NCBI GenBank assembly: GCA_030267565.1
Contig: BRXU01000025.1
Location: 1,099,501 to 1,163,500 of the forward strand
Length of the DNA: 64,000 nucleotides
Direction of reading: 5' to 3'
Source of the DNA: Pleodorina starrii
Lineage: Eukaryota; Chlorophyta; Chlorophyceae; Chlamydomonadales; Volvocaceae
Position 1 is the first letter of the stretch. The number at the start of each line of letters is the position of its first letter. Below the pieces are notes generated by a model. The model saw only the letters and a program-made list of their open reading frames with translations, did not search any database and was not told where the DNA came from. Positions 25,531 to 36,457 of the stretch are shown here, in pieces. Made by a program: the position numbers and the translations under genes.

Positions 25531-28500
25531 GGTGGTGGTGTTGGGGTTCGTGCCGTTGGTGGTGTTGTCGGCAGCACCGCAGGATTTCATCTTTCGGAGG
25601 TTTCGGAGCGTGTCCTTGAGGCGGAGGACGCGGGGGCCCAGCACCTGAAGGCGGTGCGTTGGGAGCACGCGGGGGTTGCGGGGGGTTGCGGGGGAGGGTT
25701 ACGAGGGCGGGGAGGTTGGGAGCTGGGGAAGTGGAACGCTGCGGTGAGACAGGGGAGGGCGGGGAGACAGACTCTGCCCTCCCCCATAGAGAAGGCAAGT
25801 AAGGCATGTAGGCCGGGCCGAACTGGGCAAGCTGACCCGGCTGAGTCCGTTCTCGCCCCTTCCAGGTCACCCCTACTAGTCGCCGCAGTTCCTTGTCCCT
25901 GCAAGTTCTCCTCTTCCTACCCCTCTCCTACCTAGCTGCAACCTCTCTCCGCCCCTCCCCCTCCCCGCCCCGAAACCGCGCGCTCGCCCCCACCTGCTTG
26001 ACAGCCCGCGACCAGATCTCAGCCACAACGTAGACCCGCGCCGCAGATTCGTCGTACGACACCGTCAGAGTCGCGCCGTACAGGGCAACATCCACGGACA
26101 CCGCCCTCAGCGGCGGCGACGGCGGCGATTCGACGCCGGCGGCGACGTCAGCCGGCAGCGGCGAGGGTTCGAAACGCTCCCTGGCCGCCCGCCTCCGAGC
26201 CTCCCACGCCATCCGCGGCAGGGAGCCCTGCGGTGGAAACGGCCAGCGCCCATTCCTCAACCGTCAACCGCCAACGCGCCGGGCGGACAAACGGTGATCA
26301 CGCAGGCCGCCGGAACATGGCCAGACCCATTCGCGTTCGAATGTACAAGTACAGGTACAGGTTCAAGTACAGGTACACGTCACCACAGGCAGATTGCAGG
26401 CCAAGAAAGCAACTCCGGATCTACCTCTTCCGGAGCCCACTGGAGCCCCACCGCAACAACCCAACATAAACTCCCTCGGGTAACGCCACCCCAACCCAGC
26501 CCCGGCTCGCTCTCACCTTGGAAGCAGCGGCGCGCTTTCCACTGTAACCAGGCGCTGCCGCCGCCGCGGCGGCGGCGGCGGCGGGCGCGACGGCGGCGGC
26601 AGATCCGTAGCCTGCAGGCGGCGCAGAAGCGGCCCACGCCGGCGGCGGCCGCCCCAGCGTCGTCCACGGCTGCAACGCAGCCGCCGCCGGCCGCGGCGGC
26701 GGCGACGGCGGCGGCGGCGGCGCCGTCGCCGCCGTCACCGGCGACGGCACCGCCGACGGCACGGTGCCGGAACCCGCGGCACCGCTGCCGTACCGGCGAT
26801 GATGCCGCCGCTGGGTCTGCTGCTGCTGCTGCAGCGGCGGCGGCGGCGGCGGGGACTGCCAGGTCTCTCCCTCCATGTCGACCGATCCGCGGCTGATGTG
26901 GCGGCTGCTGGCGGGTCGGGAACCCGCCGACGGCGACCGCTTGTTACCGGCCGGCGGCGGCGGAGCCGCCGCCGCCGCTGGCTCGGCGGCGGCACTGGCG
27001 GTGGCGGCGGTGAACGCGGACTCGCCGGCGGCGGCGGTGGCAGGCGCCAGCGGCTCGACGGCACCGGCGGTGAGGTACTCCACATCGAGTAGCCTGAATC
27101 ACGGAATTAGGCCGCACAATGAGGTCGTACAAGCAGGTCGTACAACCACCTAACCACCCAACCACCTACCTCCGGCCGTTGACCCGCAGCGCCAGCGCCT
27201 CCACAGCACCCGCCCCCAGGCCGCTGCTGCCCCGCGCCTCGGCAGCCGCCACCGTCAACACCTCCGCGGCGCCTGATCAGCAACGGCATCATCATCAGCA
27301 GCAGCAGGTTGTGGCCTCGCGGATCGAGGCAGGCAGGAGCAGGCGCTGGGGAGCACCAGGGACACCAGGGAGCACAGCGGGTTGTGGGGCCATCACACCG
27401 CCCCACCGCAAACACGCAAACCAGCACACAAGCCACACCGCTTCACTCCGCCTCACTCTGCTTTCGCCCCCCGACCCCGCTCCCGGCCTCCGCTCCACCC
27501 CACACTTCCCCCGCCCCGTCCCGCCCCGCCCCGCCACCCGCCCCACTCCCCCGCCCCGCTCTCACCCAGCGTGACTGCCAGCTCCGTGTCTGTCGCCCGA
27601 ACCTCAACCAGCGCCCTCCTCCTCCGGACTCTGCCCCTGTCCCTTTTGGTGTTGCCGCCGTCAACAGCGCCCTTTGCCTGCTGTACCGACACGGCCGCCG
27701 ACGCGGCCGCGGCCTCGGTCACCGGCGGTGGCAGCTGCGGCTGCGGCAGCAACTCCCGACGCGCCGCCGCCGCCGCGTCGGCGAGCGCCTGCGCTGCCGC
27801 CAGAGCCGCCAGGACCAGGTCCATGTCGACCGACCCGCGGGTCCTGCAGAAGGACGCGGTGACACGGACGCGGCCAAGAGGCGCGAGCGCGAGCGCGTGT
27901 GGGTGTGGCTGTGGGTGTGGGCGTCTCCGAATGGAGGCGGAGGGCTTAAGAGCGGTATGGTTCGCTGGACCTGGCTGCAGGCAGTTGCGGTATCCTCGTC
28001 CTTCACCTCCCTCAGACGTTCTATTTTATCCATTCTCCCTACACCACCCCTTCCGCTGTAGAGCCCCACTCTCCATCGCCCTCCACTTGACGCAATACCC
28101 CCCTCTACCGCCTTCCCGCACAAATACCCCCCCCCCCTTCTGCTGCCCCCTCCTCCGTTCCGTCCCCCTCCCTCGCCCCCAGCCTCCCCAGCCGACCCTC
28201 CGTACCCGGACGCCTCTACTCGAACTAGATCCTGCCGTATTGCGGCGGCGGCGGTGGCGCCGTCGTCCGCGTCCGCCCTCCGCGCCGCCGCCGTTGTGGC
28301 CGTCGAAACGATTGTCGTGCCGTCGGACGCATCAGCCGGCGGCGGCGGCAGCGCCGCCGCCGCCGCCAGGACCTTGATCCGATCGACTCGCAGCACCTGC
28401 TGCCGCTCGCCTGACGGCGGCGCCGCCGCCGGCGCGGCCGCCGGCGGCGGCGGCACTGGCGACCTGACGATACACAAGGTTATCCCCAGCACAGATGCCT

Positions 28501-31500
28501 CCGCCACCGCCGGCGCGGCCGCGGCGCCCGCGGCAGCGGCGCCCTCGGCGGCGACGCCAGGCCACGCCGCCAGGCTGACCGACCCGAGGGTCGCTTCCAG
28601 CGCCGTCAGCACGACGACGGCGGCAGAATCACCTGAGGCTTCCGTGCGAAAGGCTGGGTCCAGGGGCACGTCGCACTGCAGCGCGAGGCGCATGCCGGAC
28701 AGGGAGTCGACCGTGATGCTCCGAAACCGCAGCCACGTGCCCCGACGGCGGCTGCGGTCGCCGCGGCCGCCGCCGCCACCACCGCCGCCGCCCGCCTTCT
28801 GTGCGGGAGAGATCGCTGCGATTCCCGCTTGTTCCAGAATGTCAACCGGAAGCGCGAATGCGGCCGCGGAGAGTAGCGATTCGGGCAGAAGCGAGCCGGC
28901 GGCGGCCCTGGCGGCCTCGGCCCGCGCCGCCGCCGCCTCGGCGGCGGCGGAGGCGGCCGCCTTGGCGGCCGCCGCGGCCCGGGAGGCCGCTGCGGCGGCA
29001 GCCTTGGCGTGCCCCGCCAGCCGCAGCAGCGGCGTTAGCTGCCAGAGATCGAGTACGACATCCAACCGTCCCAAGACGACAGCCACGTCGGAGATCGCTA
29101 CAACCGTTTGGTGTCCGACCGGGGGAGCGCCGCGCTCCGTAACCAGTCCGATAGGATTGGGTTGGACGGCGGGCTCGGCGACGGCAGAGGCCGCGCCGGC
29201 CGTCGCCGTCACGCCCACGAACACTGCCGTACGCTGCAGCAGAATGATGTCGTACCGGCCGCCGGCCGCCTGACCCGGCGCCCCTGCCGCGGCAGCGGCC
29301 GCCACGACCGCTGCGGCTGCCACAGTCGGTGTTGCGGTGGCGGCGGCAGTGGCGGCGCCGCCGCCGCGGATTGTGCTTCCGAATAATTCCAGCCCCTGGA
29401 GAGACAACGCCAGTGAAACCGACGCGTCGTCGCCGCCGGCTGGCGGCCCGCCGCGGGCCGGTCCTGGGGCGGCTGAACCGGCGGCGCCTCTTCGCAGGCC
29501 TTCCTGCACCGCCGCTGCCGCGGTCGCTGGCGTCGGAGGTGCTCCACGGCCCTGCTGCTTATCAGGCGTGTCGTGCGCCGCCGCCGGCTGGCCCACCTCC
29601 GGCGGCGTCAGCTCCGGGGCTCGTCCGAGAGATGCCGCCACGCCGCCGCCAGCGGCGGCGCCGCCGCCAGCGGCGGCGACTTCGTCAGCCGCCTCCGCCG
29701 GCGCCGCCTTGCCCTCCCCGGGACTCTCCGCCACCTGACCGGACGCCCTACCTGACGGCGGCAGCGCGCCGCCGCCGCCGCCACCGCCCTCCTCGGCAGC
29801 GCTCGCTGAGTCGGCGTCAGCGGCGGGAAGCACCCCCGACGCCGCCAAGTCGCGAAACACCGCCGCCGCCGCCGACCCGGCTCCCTTGAGCTGCAGCTGA
29901 CGCTGAAGCTCCTTGGCGGATGAGGCGTCGAGAGCCGGCAGGGCGGCAGAGCCCAACCCGCCTCGCGCCCCGTCGCCCGCAGTCGGATCCAATGCTACCG
30001 GCCCCCTTGCGACCACCGGTGCTTGGCCGCCGTCAGCACTGCCGTACTCCGCCGGCGCCGCCGCTGCCGCCGCCGGAAGCTCAGCATCGGCGGCTGCAGC
30101 AGCAGCGGTGAAACTGCAGCTGGCTGAGGCGGTCACGCCACGCAGTACCAGGCTGTAGCAGTTGGGCTGGCCGGATGATGGCGGCGGCGGCAACGGCGGC
30201 GGTGACGGCGCGGCGGAGGCGGCGCCGCCGCCATCAACGGCGTCCGACGGCGCACTGGGCAGTAGCATCTGCGGCCGTACCTGCAGTACGGTAGCCGGAA
30301 GGTCGACGTCGAAGTTCAGGCTGTAGCGTGACCTTGCGGCGGCGCTACTGCTGCTACTGCTTCCGCCCGCCGCCGCCGTGCTCGCTCGCGCCCGTACGAG
30401 CAGGTGCTGCGTGCCGAAGTACAGCGGCGCCGTCGCCGCCGACGCGGCGGGCCCGCTGGCGGAAGCCAGCGCCGCCACCGTCCCGAGCTGTACGGATACA
30501 TCCAAAAGGGTCCTGGCGTTGGCAGCGGCGGCGGCGGCGACGGCGGCGGCAGCGGGGCTGGAATGCTCGCAGCTGCCGCCGCTGGCGGCGACAGCCGCGG
30601 CGGCGGCGCCGCCGGTCCTGACGTTGACGCTGCTGGGGCCCAGGACCAGCTGCAACGTCCCGGCGGCGGCGGCGGCCGCGGCGGCGGTCGGCTGGACGGT
30701 GTCCGCGCGGCCGCCATTGCCTTCGCCGCCGCCCCAGGACGGTACGGCACCCACGGTGGCGACGGCTCGCACGCCGGCGAGGCGCAGGGAGACCTGTGGA
30801 AGCGCGGGAGGAGGAGGTTGGCAGCGGCAGGTGTGGGGCCAGCCAGCCGCAAACAGGCGCAGCGACGCTCCTCCCCCCACCTCAGGTGACCATCTTCCCC
30901 ACCCCCCTGCACACTGCCCCCCATCAGCTGTTGGCCACCTCCCCTCCCCAAGGACACGATGCCCTGCAAATGCCGCCGTGCAGACCGCCGTACCTTCTCC
31001 GGGAGCAGCCGCCCCAGCTGACGCATCCGCGCCGCCAAGCGCTCCCCCAGCTCCGGATCCGGATCCAAACCCAAATCCAGATCCGATGGACCTCCAGTCC
31101 CCTGCCGCCGCTGCCGCCGCCGCTTCTCCTCTTCCCCCTGCTGCTGCTGCTGCTGCCCCCGCTGTATCCCGGCCGGTCCACTTGGCCCCTTCCCGCCCTC
31201 CTTGGCCCCGGCGGCGGGCCGGCCTCCGCGACCGCCGCTGGCGGTGGCCGCGGCTGCAGTGAGCAGTGCCAGCAGCGCAGCGGCGAGCGGGCCGTGAGCT
31301 GCTGCTGCTGCGGCGGCGGCGGCGGCGGCTGCTGAGTCGGCGGCCGGGGACGTCGGCGGGCCACGGCCGACGCAGGCGACCGCCCGGCCGTCGAGGTGGA
31401 GCTCCTGTACATCCGCCGCCACCGCCAGCAGTGCCCCGGGCTTGGATCCCCGCCTGATAGCGCCAGGGCGGGGCGTGGCAGGGATTACTACCTTAGGGAA

Positions 31501-34500
31501 AAGGCAGGCGTTCGGCTGGCGCCCCAACACCATACGATACGTCCTCGTCACTCATCAATCATCGCACGCCGCACACCCAGCGTGTACGTTTCCTGATGCC
31601 GACACGCTTCTTCCTAATGCCGAGAGATGGGTCCTCACTCACTCACCGGCTGCCGCCACCGAACGTCCCCGTGATCGACACGCCCCCACAGCGCGCCGCC
31701 GCCGTCGCCGGGTCCGCTGGAGTGGCGGCGGCGGCGCCGCCAGGTCCCCTGGCCGTCCCTGAAGCATGCCGCTGCCGCCCCACGACCGCCTCCAGTCCCG
31801 TCAGGTTGACCACCACCGCAACGGCAGCCGTCGCCGTCGCCGTCGCCGCCAGCGGCTGCTGCTGCTGCGGCTGCTGTTCCTTAGAAAGGGCCTGTCCTGG
31901 CGCGGCGCCGCGCTGCGCCGCCGCCCCCGCGGCGGCGCCATCGCCGCCGGTGCCATTACCGACGCCAGCATCTGCCGCGGGCCGCTTTTGGGCCCCGCCG
32001 CCCAAGGGCCCGGCCGCGCCGGCGCCGGCGTCGGCGCGCTGCGCCCGCGCGGCCGCGGACCCTCCCTCGTCACTGCCGCCACCACCACCACCAACATCGC
32101 CGTCGCGACGCTTGTAGGACGCACCTACCGACAAAGATCCCAGTCGAGCTTCCCATGCCCGGAACGTGCCGGCGCCTCCGCCCACGCCATCGGCGGCCGC
32201 CTGTCACCGGGGGCGAAACACGACGCACGAAACAGGTAACGGTCAACAGGTAACGGTCAAGAAATTGCAACTAGACACCGGGGCAGAGCGCGCCGGTAAG
32301 AGCTGAGCCGCGACATCAAGCCAGGCGACGAGGAGCATGTTATCAGGAGGAGGGGGAGGAGGAGGAGAAGGCGGAGCGGCTGGGGCAGGCGCACTGGTCA
32401 CAGCTTCACCACGTCTGTCTGCCTGGCAGCTGGCAGCCTGCCACCCACCCTGCCGGCGCCGGTCCGTGCGTCCTGCTGACCGGCTGCGACGGCGTCAGCA
32501 TAAGGCCCTCCGTCGTCGGCCGGCGCCCGGACACACGCGCCGCTGAGCTCCAACCGCACGAGGGGCAGCAACCGCAGCAGGGGCGTCGGCAGCGCAAATG
32601 CGGCGGCAGCGCCGCCGCCGCCGCCGCGCCGCCGCAGGCGGCGCTCCCTCGACGCCGACGCCGACGCTGCGCCGCCATCCGTGCCGCCGACGCTGCCGCT
32701 ATCGCCGCCGTCGCTGCCACGCCCGCCTCCTGTCGAGCGGGGAGATGATACCGGGATGCCGTCACCACCGCCGAAGGCTCGCTCTGCCGCCGTCGCTGCG
32801 CCGGCGGCGGCGCCGCCGCCACCGCCGCCGTCGCTGCCGCCAGCTGCTCGCGTTTTGCCACGCAGCTCCACTTCGAGGCCCTGCGACGCAAAAAACAAAC
32901 CCCGGTTCGCTGCTGCGTCAGCCGCGGTGCGCACTTCCCCCGCAGGGGGGGATCAGTGTCACGCCCCCGCGTGCACGCCAGCGACCCACATCCCCACGCC
33001 AGCGACCCACATCCCCACGCCAGCGACCCACATCCCCACGCCAGCGACCCACATCCCCACGCCAGCGACCCACATCCCCACGCCAGCGACCCACATCCCC
33101 ACGCCAGCGACCCACATCCCCACGCCAGCGACCCACATCCCCACGCCAGCGACCCACATCCCCACGCCAGCGACCCACATCCCCACGCCAGCGACCCACA
33201 TCCCCACGCCAGCGACCCACATCCCCACATCCCACGACCCCAAATGGAACCCCGTGGAAACAGCGAAACCCAAATGGGACTGGTCTTTCCCTTCACCCGT
33301 CGTCTCTCCCGAGCCGGCCTTTCTTCTCCCTGGCCACCGGCGCCAAGGGCCAGCCCTACTCCCCAACCTCCCCTTGCCTACGGCTGCCGCCGTACTCCGC
33401 ACCGCTGTCGGTCTCCCATTCGTACATTCGTACGCCTGTCGTACCTGGAGCCGCAGTACGAGCAGCGGCCGCCGACCCGGCTCCGCCCAGTCGCCCCCCA
33501 GCGCCGCCGCCAGCGCCAGACGCACCAACAGCCACAGGGCGCGCGGGATGCTGCGGCCGGCGGCTGGAAGCTGCAGCTCGATGGACTCGAGCTGGACGCA
33601 TCGCACGGCGCCCTGGCCGTAGACACGGAGGGAGGGAGAGAGAGAGACGGTTGAGAAAACACACGGAGAGGAAAAGGGAGAGAGAGAGAAGAGAAGGGGG
33701 GTGGGAGAGAGGGAGGCCAGCGGCAGCAGCAGCAGCGGTGATGATGCGACTGGTTGGGTTTAGGTCGGGATGCTTGCAGGGGGGCCATGTGTCTTGGTTG
33801 GATACGGACACGCGCACGCGCCCCGGACAGCAACGCCTTCCGTGCGCCGGCCCCGAGTCAGTACCTCCCTCTATATGTCGGCGCCTGGGCCGGCCGCTCG
33901 CAGCGACCCGAAGTCTTTGGTACTCCCTATCGTACAGTGCCGTACCTTCCGCAGTACGAGCCTCAGCCGTCTGCAGCCGCGCCATGTGAGCTGCTCTGCG
34001 GCGTACTCGACCAGCCCGACCTTACGGGCTGCCAAGCACACCAGCCTGCAGCGGGGCGCCACAGCGTTTTTGGAAGGTAAGAGAGAACGGCGAAGCGCAG
34101 CGAAGGAACGGCAAGGAAGCGGCAGGGCTGCTGAGAGGCAGGAAAGGAACTGCCAGCGCGGCAAAGCGAGCGGGGCGTGTGTTGATTTGGGCGGACGCTC
34201 GAGGGACGGGCGATTGGAACAGTGGGCTTGAGCCACGTGGGGGCGAAGTTAGCGGAGAGGGATTGCAAGGCGGGCGTCGTGCGCGGGGCTGTGGTGCAGG
34301 AGGACAAGGAACAAGACACGACAGGACATGTCACTTGGCTGCAGTGGGTTCGCATGCAGCCCGTTAACGGATGGGGCCCTGGCGGGGAAGGGTGACGCGT
34401 AGTAGTGGAACAAGGTGGCTGAGGGAAGGTGCAGGGTGCGACTCAGCCAAGGGGCAGGAGTGAATTGCCCCGGCGCTGCCATAAATGAAGCTGTATAAAC

Positions 34501-34802
34501 ATGATGTTATGCTTCGCAGAGCGCAGACGACCTCAGGTACCCGGGACAGCAGGTGTCTAACGGGCAAGGATGTTGCCCTCTCCGGAAGTTAGCCCTACAT
34601 CGATGCAAGCCGGCAGAGGCTATTGCTTTGGACTTCAGCAAAATCATAGACTGTGCACACCGCAGGGTTACGTTCCCCAAATCCAGCTCAGTCCACACAC
34701 ATACATCTAGAGGACTCACCTATCACGGTACACGAAGATGGACGAGACCACCAGAACTAAAACGATCAGAAGCCAGGAAAGAGTCAAGCCCAAAAATCCC
34801 AT
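7060..34802 (-). CDS. Giant bridge-like lipid-transfer protein, SABRE/KINKY POLLEN/Hobbit/Fmp27 (BLTP2) family
   Basis: Family members form long hydrophobic channels that move lipids at ER-plasma membrane contacts. I traced 44 exons (5'->3'): 34802-34720, 34045-33946, 33612-33445, 32880-32449, 32200-31647, 31453-30994, 30793-28206, 27843-27566, 27272-27170, 27093-26517, 26227-25994, 25644-25336, 24936-24508, 24086-23874, 23241-23137, 22776-22612, 22205-22152, 21803-21642, 21480-21294, 20894-20419, 20082-19726, 19349-19272, 18952-18736, 18441-18332, 18213-18052, 17469-17410, 16943-16471, 15992-15683, 15440-15183, 14868-14571, 14154-13673, 13468-13371, 13011-12660, 12398-12300, 12021-11839, 11498-11085, 10721-10665, 10322-10239, 10065-9738, 9510-9107, 8765-8536, 8246-8180, 7938-7692, 7445-7060. 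They sum to 13,431 nt, ~4476 aa, in frame. Landmarks: N-terminal membrane anchor SWLLIVLVLVVSSIFVY; KGAVRCVQLESIEL (res. ~61); LPPWDNIRYVWRGG (~2330, GFWDK-like); ITGQMESWQFQLLLAV (~3470); DYFNLRDEE; C-terminal GGWRDILSK and SVIKSFAGIQASKLK. It is far longer than plant SABRE (~2,600 aa) because of Ala/Gly-rich inserts; exon 30 is the least certain. Confidence 0.88.
17541..17580 (+). repeat. (GGGT)n simple repeat in SABRE-like intron
   Basis: Six or more GGGT units lie in intron 17470-18051, ~230 bp left of the tRNA-Val gene. (CA)-rich tracts at 17340-17410 occupy the intron on the other side of exon 17469-17410. Confidence 0.85.
17813..17884 (+). tRNA. tRNA-Val (anticodon AAC)
   Basis: A full cloverleaf can be drawn: acceptor GTTGCTA with TAGCAAC (7 bp), D arm GTG...CAC, anticodon stem TCTGT/ACAGA around loop CTAACAC (anticodon AAC), T stem CCCAG/CTGGG, discriminator A, and a downstream TTTTT Pol III terminator at 17886-17890. 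It lies in the SABRE-like intron 17470-18051 on the opposite strand. The T loop reads ATCGAAA instead of the canonical TTCGAAA, and the D loop is one base shorter than usual, so the B box is slightly degenerate. It could be a working gene or a recently decayed copy. Confidence 0.88.
20901..20985 (+). repeat. Interstitial telomere-like TTTTAGGG tract
   Basis: Imperfect runs of TTTTAGGG and TTTTCAGGG occur here, in the SABRE-like intron 20895-21293. Exact TTTTAGGG copies are at about 20903, 20924 and 20968. TTTTAGGG is the telomere unit of Chlamydomonas-type algae. Confidence 0.7.
21848..21921 (-). repeat. Dispersed intronic repeat, diverged copy
   Basis: On the minus strand it contains GCCGTCTCTGTCCCTCCCCT followed by GCGATACCTTCTATATTACCC. 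The left 22 bp (21848-21869) match 47019-47040 with two mismatches. It lies in SABRE-like intron 21804-22151. Confidence 0.45.
22521..22560 (+). repeat. Dispersed intronic repeat, diverged copy
   Basis: It reads GCCTACGTCCCTCCGCTGCA followed by GCATCGCTTCTACTATCCCA, and lies in SABRE-like intron 22206-22611. It is the weakest member of the set. Confidence 0.35.
32977..33228. repeat. 21-bp minisatellite, about 12 near-perfect units
   Basis: Unit GCCAGCGACCCACATCCCCAC repeats about 12 times with essentially no divergence, inside the SABRE-like intron 32881-33444. Because the unit is a multiple of three, open frames appear on both strands. None continues an exon, so these frames are not coding. 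Confidence 0.92.
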
Positions 34803-36457
34803 CTTGATCGCCGGCCTTTCTCTGGCGCCTTCCCGCGCACGAATTCAACCAATGTGGAGCCAGCGAACAGCACCCTTCCGAGAGCTTGCAAACAGTTTGT
34901 GTCCTACATATTTATGCTATGCTGAATTCTCATACAGCGGATTCATCGGAGCAAGCACAAAGGTGGCAGAGCAACGTGGCAGAGCAATAGTGCCGTCCTC
35001 AAATATCTCGCTTTAAGCCATCATGCGGATGAAGATGGGCACGCGCAGACGAACTGACATCGAGGTACGAACGAGGACCATTCCGAAGCCTGTGTGGAGT
35101 CCGTTGGCCGTTGTGTTAGAGGAGACCTGAACAGAAACGGACCCTATAATTTAAGGCCGGTTCCAATACACATTCACATCACCGCTATTATCTTAAAATT
35201 TCAACTAGGCAATTCTGCTTAACCATCCGGCGTGTAATGCCCAAGCGGAGCTAGCTCCGTCCCGTAACGAACCTGCTTCAGCCGTTCACACGCCGCACCT
35301 GGTCCCGATGGGGAACGTCGTGCACGGCTCAATTGCTATTCATCCCAGCCAACGAAGGTACTTAGTGCAAGCGACGTAACGTTCCCTCGACTGTCCTCCC
35401 GTCCGTCCCGTTCCGAGTCTGCACGATGCGTCACGACTGCGATGCGTTATGGCGGCTAGAAGCGATTGCATGGGGACTGAGCGGACAGCGAGTGGACATA
35501 TAGCGGAGCTGGAGACGCCACTGCTGAGTGCTGACCCCACATACCGGTACCTCTGTCGTTGGCCGTTTGTGGTTAAGGTTCCGGGTTTTGTTTGTGGTAG
35601 AGGTCTCGGATTCCGATTTCAATAGCCGCCGCCAGTTGCAGCACATCCGCCGTAACACGACCAGCCTGGTACGACGCGACGGCGGCCTGGCGCGCTCCAA
35701 ACGCGCCCTGTCCCGGCGACCCCGCGCCGCATCATCATTCGCCACTCAGCTCTCTTCCATCCGTGTGCTCCAGGACAGCGATGCAAACGCCCTCCCACTT
35801 ACCCCCCTTACTCGGCTACCCTCCTTGGCGTGGTTTCTTCTTCACATACGCACACACACACACACATCAGCGCACGCCAAAGAGAATAGAGAAAACGCGT
35901 GCCGCCGCAAACATGATCACAAGCCGTACAGTACGACGCTGTCCGGCAATGACATTTTTATACGACGATATACGAGCGATGCGGGGCGACGACGCTAGTC
36001 CGCCTTCCTTCCGTCCCGCTCCTGCACTGCCTTGAAAGCTCCCACGCTCCCTCGCCCTGAAACGCAACACTCCGCATCCCCCGCGCACGCAACGCCGCTG
36101 CCTCAGAGACGCGCTTGGAAGTTGGAGTCCCCCACCACCACCCACAGCGGACGCAGCGACCCATGACGCCGCCGCCCGCAAGTCGCGCCGCGCCTCTGGG
36201 CGGAGCCCCTCCAGCCCGGCCACGCAGCTGCAAGGCCGATGACGGAGCTGCGCTCCTTTTCAGGCGCTTCACCAGGCCCCCAGCTCATGGGACCGAGTGT
36301 ACTGCGTGTACCGCGTATACCGCGTGTACTGCGTGTACTGCGTGTACTGCGCGGCCCGCGATAGACGACGAGAGGAAACCAGGCCGGGGCAGGGTACGGG
36401 CGGTACTGGGCGGTATTGGGCGGTCCATGGCCCACCGGACCACGGAAGGGCCTTTCG
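34803..36457. other. Interval between SABRE-like 5' end and GT23 3' end
   Basis: This should contain the SABRE-like promoter and 5' UTR (right of 34802) and the GT23 3' UTR (left of 36458). 34820-35340 is relatively AT-rich and featureless. A 9-bp direct repeat (unit close to TGCGTGTAC) occupies ~36296-36352. A short plus-strand frame from an ATG near 35449 with a possible donor at ~35545 was considered, but no homologue was recognised. Confidence 0.5.

Noticed and set aside
32918..33235. Repetitive open frames over the 21-bp minisatellite
   Set aside because: They arise because the unit is a multiple of three; the flanking exons join cleanly across it as an intron.
35449..36000. Possible small plus-strand gene (ATG near 35449, donor near 35545, acceptor near 35644)
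   Set aside because: Exon phases could not be joined into a convincing protein, no homologue was recognised, and the interval overlaps the expected SABRE-like promoter and GT23 3' UTR.
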